From contig NZ_VIVQ01000002.1 in the NCBI RefSeq assembly GCF_007829035.1, forward strand, positions 124,001 through 188,000: a stretch of 64,000 nucleotides of DNA. The letters are read 5' to 3'. Source of the stretch: Rudaeicoccus suwonensis (GTDB lineage Bacteria > Actinomycetota > Actinomycetes > Actinomycetales > Dermatophilaceae). The notes under the pieces were generated by a model that was not told the origin of the DNA, ran no database searches, and worked only from the letters and a program-made list of their open reading frames with translations. Every line of letters begins with the position of its first letter. Position 1 is the first letter of the stretch. Of the stretch, positions 62,789 through 64,000 are shown piece after piece. The translations under genes were made by a program, and so were the position numbers.

Positions 62789-64000
62789 TCAGCGCGCGAC
62801 GCGGTAGCGAATGAAGACCGGCACCGCGGCAGCTGCGACCAGCACCAGCACGATCACCAGCACACCGCCACCGGCTGCCGTCGCCGCTGTGCCCACCACG
62901 GCGGCCATCCCGCCGTGGGCGACATCCGCCAATCGTGGGCCTCCCGCGACGACCACGGTGAAGACTCCCTGCAACCGGCCGCGCACGTCGTCGGTCGCAG
63001 CCTCCTGCAGCATCGTCGACCGGAACGCGGCCGACGCCATGTCAGCCGCACCGCCGACCATCAGACCGCCGAGCGCGAGCACCAGGAAGACATTCGCGTG
63101 GCCACCGGCAGCACCGGAGGCCAGACCGAAGACGACCATGCCGGCGCCCCACACCACGATGGCCGCGATGACCGCCACGCCCTGTCGCTCCACCCGGGAA
63201 ACCCAGCCGGAGAAGATCCCGCCGAGCACCGCGCCCGCCGGGATGGCCGCAAACAGCAATGCGAACGCCAGACCACCGTCGGAAGGGCCCCCGAAACTCT
63301 GATGCGCGATCTGTGGAAACAGTGCCCGCGGCATACCGAACACCATCGCGATGATGTCGACCAGGAAGGACATCAACAGCACCTTGTGGCCGCGCAGATA
63401 GCCCAACCCATCAAGCACAGAAGCGATTCCGGCTTTAGCGGTGGCGGCGAGACCTTCCGGCGGCAGCGCCGGCAGCACGAAGACCGCCCACAGCGTCGCA
63501 AAGAGCGTGATCGTGTCGATCAGGTAGAGCAGCGAGAACCCCAGCACCGGTATCAGCGCACCACCGACGAGCGGTCCGGCGATCGCGCCGAACTGCATCA
63601 CCGTCATGTTGAGCGAGTTGGCCGCCGGCAGCTCGGTGAGCGGGATCAACCGCGGCAGTATGGCGCTGCGTGTCGGCTGGTTGACCGCGAAGAAGGACTG
63701 CTGCACCGCAAAAAGCACCAGCAACAGCCACACGTTGTTTGCGTGGAAGGCCGCCTGAGCGAAGAACATCGCGCTGGAGGCGATCAGCCCGACCGTGGAA
63801 ATGAGCAGCAGCCTGCGGCGGTCCATCACGTCGGCGAGCGCTCCGCCATACAGCCCGAAGATCACCAACGGCACCAAGCCGAAGACGCCCGTCAACCCGA
63901 CGTATGCCGAGCTGTTCGTCTCGGCGTAGATCTGGGCCGGCACGGCGACGACCGTCAGCTGCGCGCCGATCACGGTGATGATGTTGGTCCACCACAACCG
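62789..64000 (-). CDS. MFS transporter (partial, 5' end beyond the window)
   Basis: About 403 residues of a major-facilitator protein are encoded; the frame is open at the window edge and the usual first residues before WWTNIITVIGAQLTVVAVPAQIYAE are missing, so the start is probably outside. FGLYGGALADVMDRRRLLLIS near 47-67 is the family motif between helices 2 and 3, and about eleven helices can be counted. The group (enterobactin exporter EntS/DHA3-like) exports siderophores or drugs. The substrate is unknown. It converges on the protease gene with a 47-bp gap. Confidence 0.8.
   Translation of the reverse strand, partial: RLWWTNIITVIGAQLTVVAVPAQIYAETNSSAYVGLTGVFGLVPLVIFGLYGGALADVMDRRRLLLISTVGLIASSAMFFAQAAFHANNVWLLLVLFAVQQSFFAVNQPTRSAILPRLIPLTELPAANSLNMTVMQFGAIAGPLVGGALIPVLGFSLLYLIDTITLFATLWAVFVLPALPPEGLAATAKAGIASVLDGLGYLRGHKVLLMSFLVDIIAMVFGMPRALFPQIAHQSFGGPSDGGLAFALLFAAIPAGAVLGGIFSGWVSRVERQGVAVIAAIVVWGAGMVVFGLASGAAGGHANVFLVLALGGLMVGGAADMASAAFRSTMLQEAATDDVRGRLQGVFTVVVAGGPRLADVAHGGMAAVVGTAATAAGGGVLVIVLVLVAAAAVPVFIRYRVAR

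Overview
The window is a contiguous piece of chromosome from a high-G+C Gram-positive actinobacterium. The signs are GC-rich codon use with many GTG starts, 1-8 nt gene overlaps, PaaX-type and MarR regulators, a DUF222/HNH (13E12-like) gene behind a LexA-type box, LytR_C proteins, small-type SRP RNA beside dnaX, and a dnaX / recR / DUF5063 / lysC / asd neighbourhood. A member of the Micrococcales (Dermacoccaceae/Intrasporangiaceae-like) is my best guess, but the sequence alone does not prove it.

Layout. (1) 1-17.75 kb: a catabolic region for aromatic acids through CoA thioesters. It holds the end of a Rieske oxygenase and its reductase, a DHA2 exporter with a MarR regulator, and an enoyl-CoA hydratase / acetoacetyl-CoA synthetase / hydroxyacyl-CoA dehydrogenase / acyl-CoA ligase / amidohydrolase operon. 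A PaaX-type regulator follows, then a cupin / TesB / aryl-CoA ligase / 2-aminobenzoyl(or salicylyl)-CoA monooxygenase-reductase fusion / thioesterase operon with a divergent RidA gene. This reads as an aerobic 'hybrid' route for anthranilate or salicylate: CoA activation, dearomatising oxygenation plus reduction on one polypeptide, then beta-oxidation-like steps. A CAGG-N3-CCTG inverted repeat precedes three transcription units here and probably defines the MarR regulon. (2) 17.7-24.9 kb: YoaK membrane protein, VanY-type peptidase, PIG-V-like mannosyltransferase, acyl-CoA ligase, DUF2332 protein and a glutaryl-CoA-dehydrogenase-like enzyme. (3) 24.9-27.6 kb: an accessory DUF222-HNH gene with repeats of its own 3' end and a LexA-like box. 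(4) 27.6-34.0 kb: an iron-uptake operon (beta-propeller lipoprotein, DyP peroxidase, Fe(III) ABC transporter) behind DtxR/IdeR-like boxes. (5) 34.0-45.6 kb: lysC-asd with a second asd-like gene lacking the catalytic cysteine, a mosaic repeat array, a PAP2 protein, DUF5063, recR, plsC, dnaX, a membrane protein, SRP RNA and tRNA-Ser(GGA). (6) 45.7-50.7 kb: LytR_C proteins, a BtuF-like protein, tRNA-Ser(CGA), and next to that tRNA a decayed serine recombinase and an AT-richer pentapeptide-like gene, together looking like the remnant of an integrated element. (7) 50.8-64.0 kb: tautomerase/TetR pair, a peptidoglycan-binding protein with an exact internal duplication, small enzymes, a GT39 glycosyltransferase, an RlmM-like methyltransferase, a fused asymmetric ABC exporter with its MarR regulator, a secreted trypsin-like protease and an MFS transporter running off the window.

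The most striking signal is not a gene. In this window the pentamer GTATG is almost always followed by NC, usually NCG. By hand count there are about 131 GTATGNC sites on the two strands, evenly split, against about 13 GTATG sites without the C. The motif overrides codon preference, for example by forcing the rare Ile codon ATA, and it is nearly absent from the accessory stretches at 24.6-27.0 and 48.2-50.8 kb. It behaves like a genome-wide dispersed DNA signal such as an uptake-type or chromosome-organisation motif.
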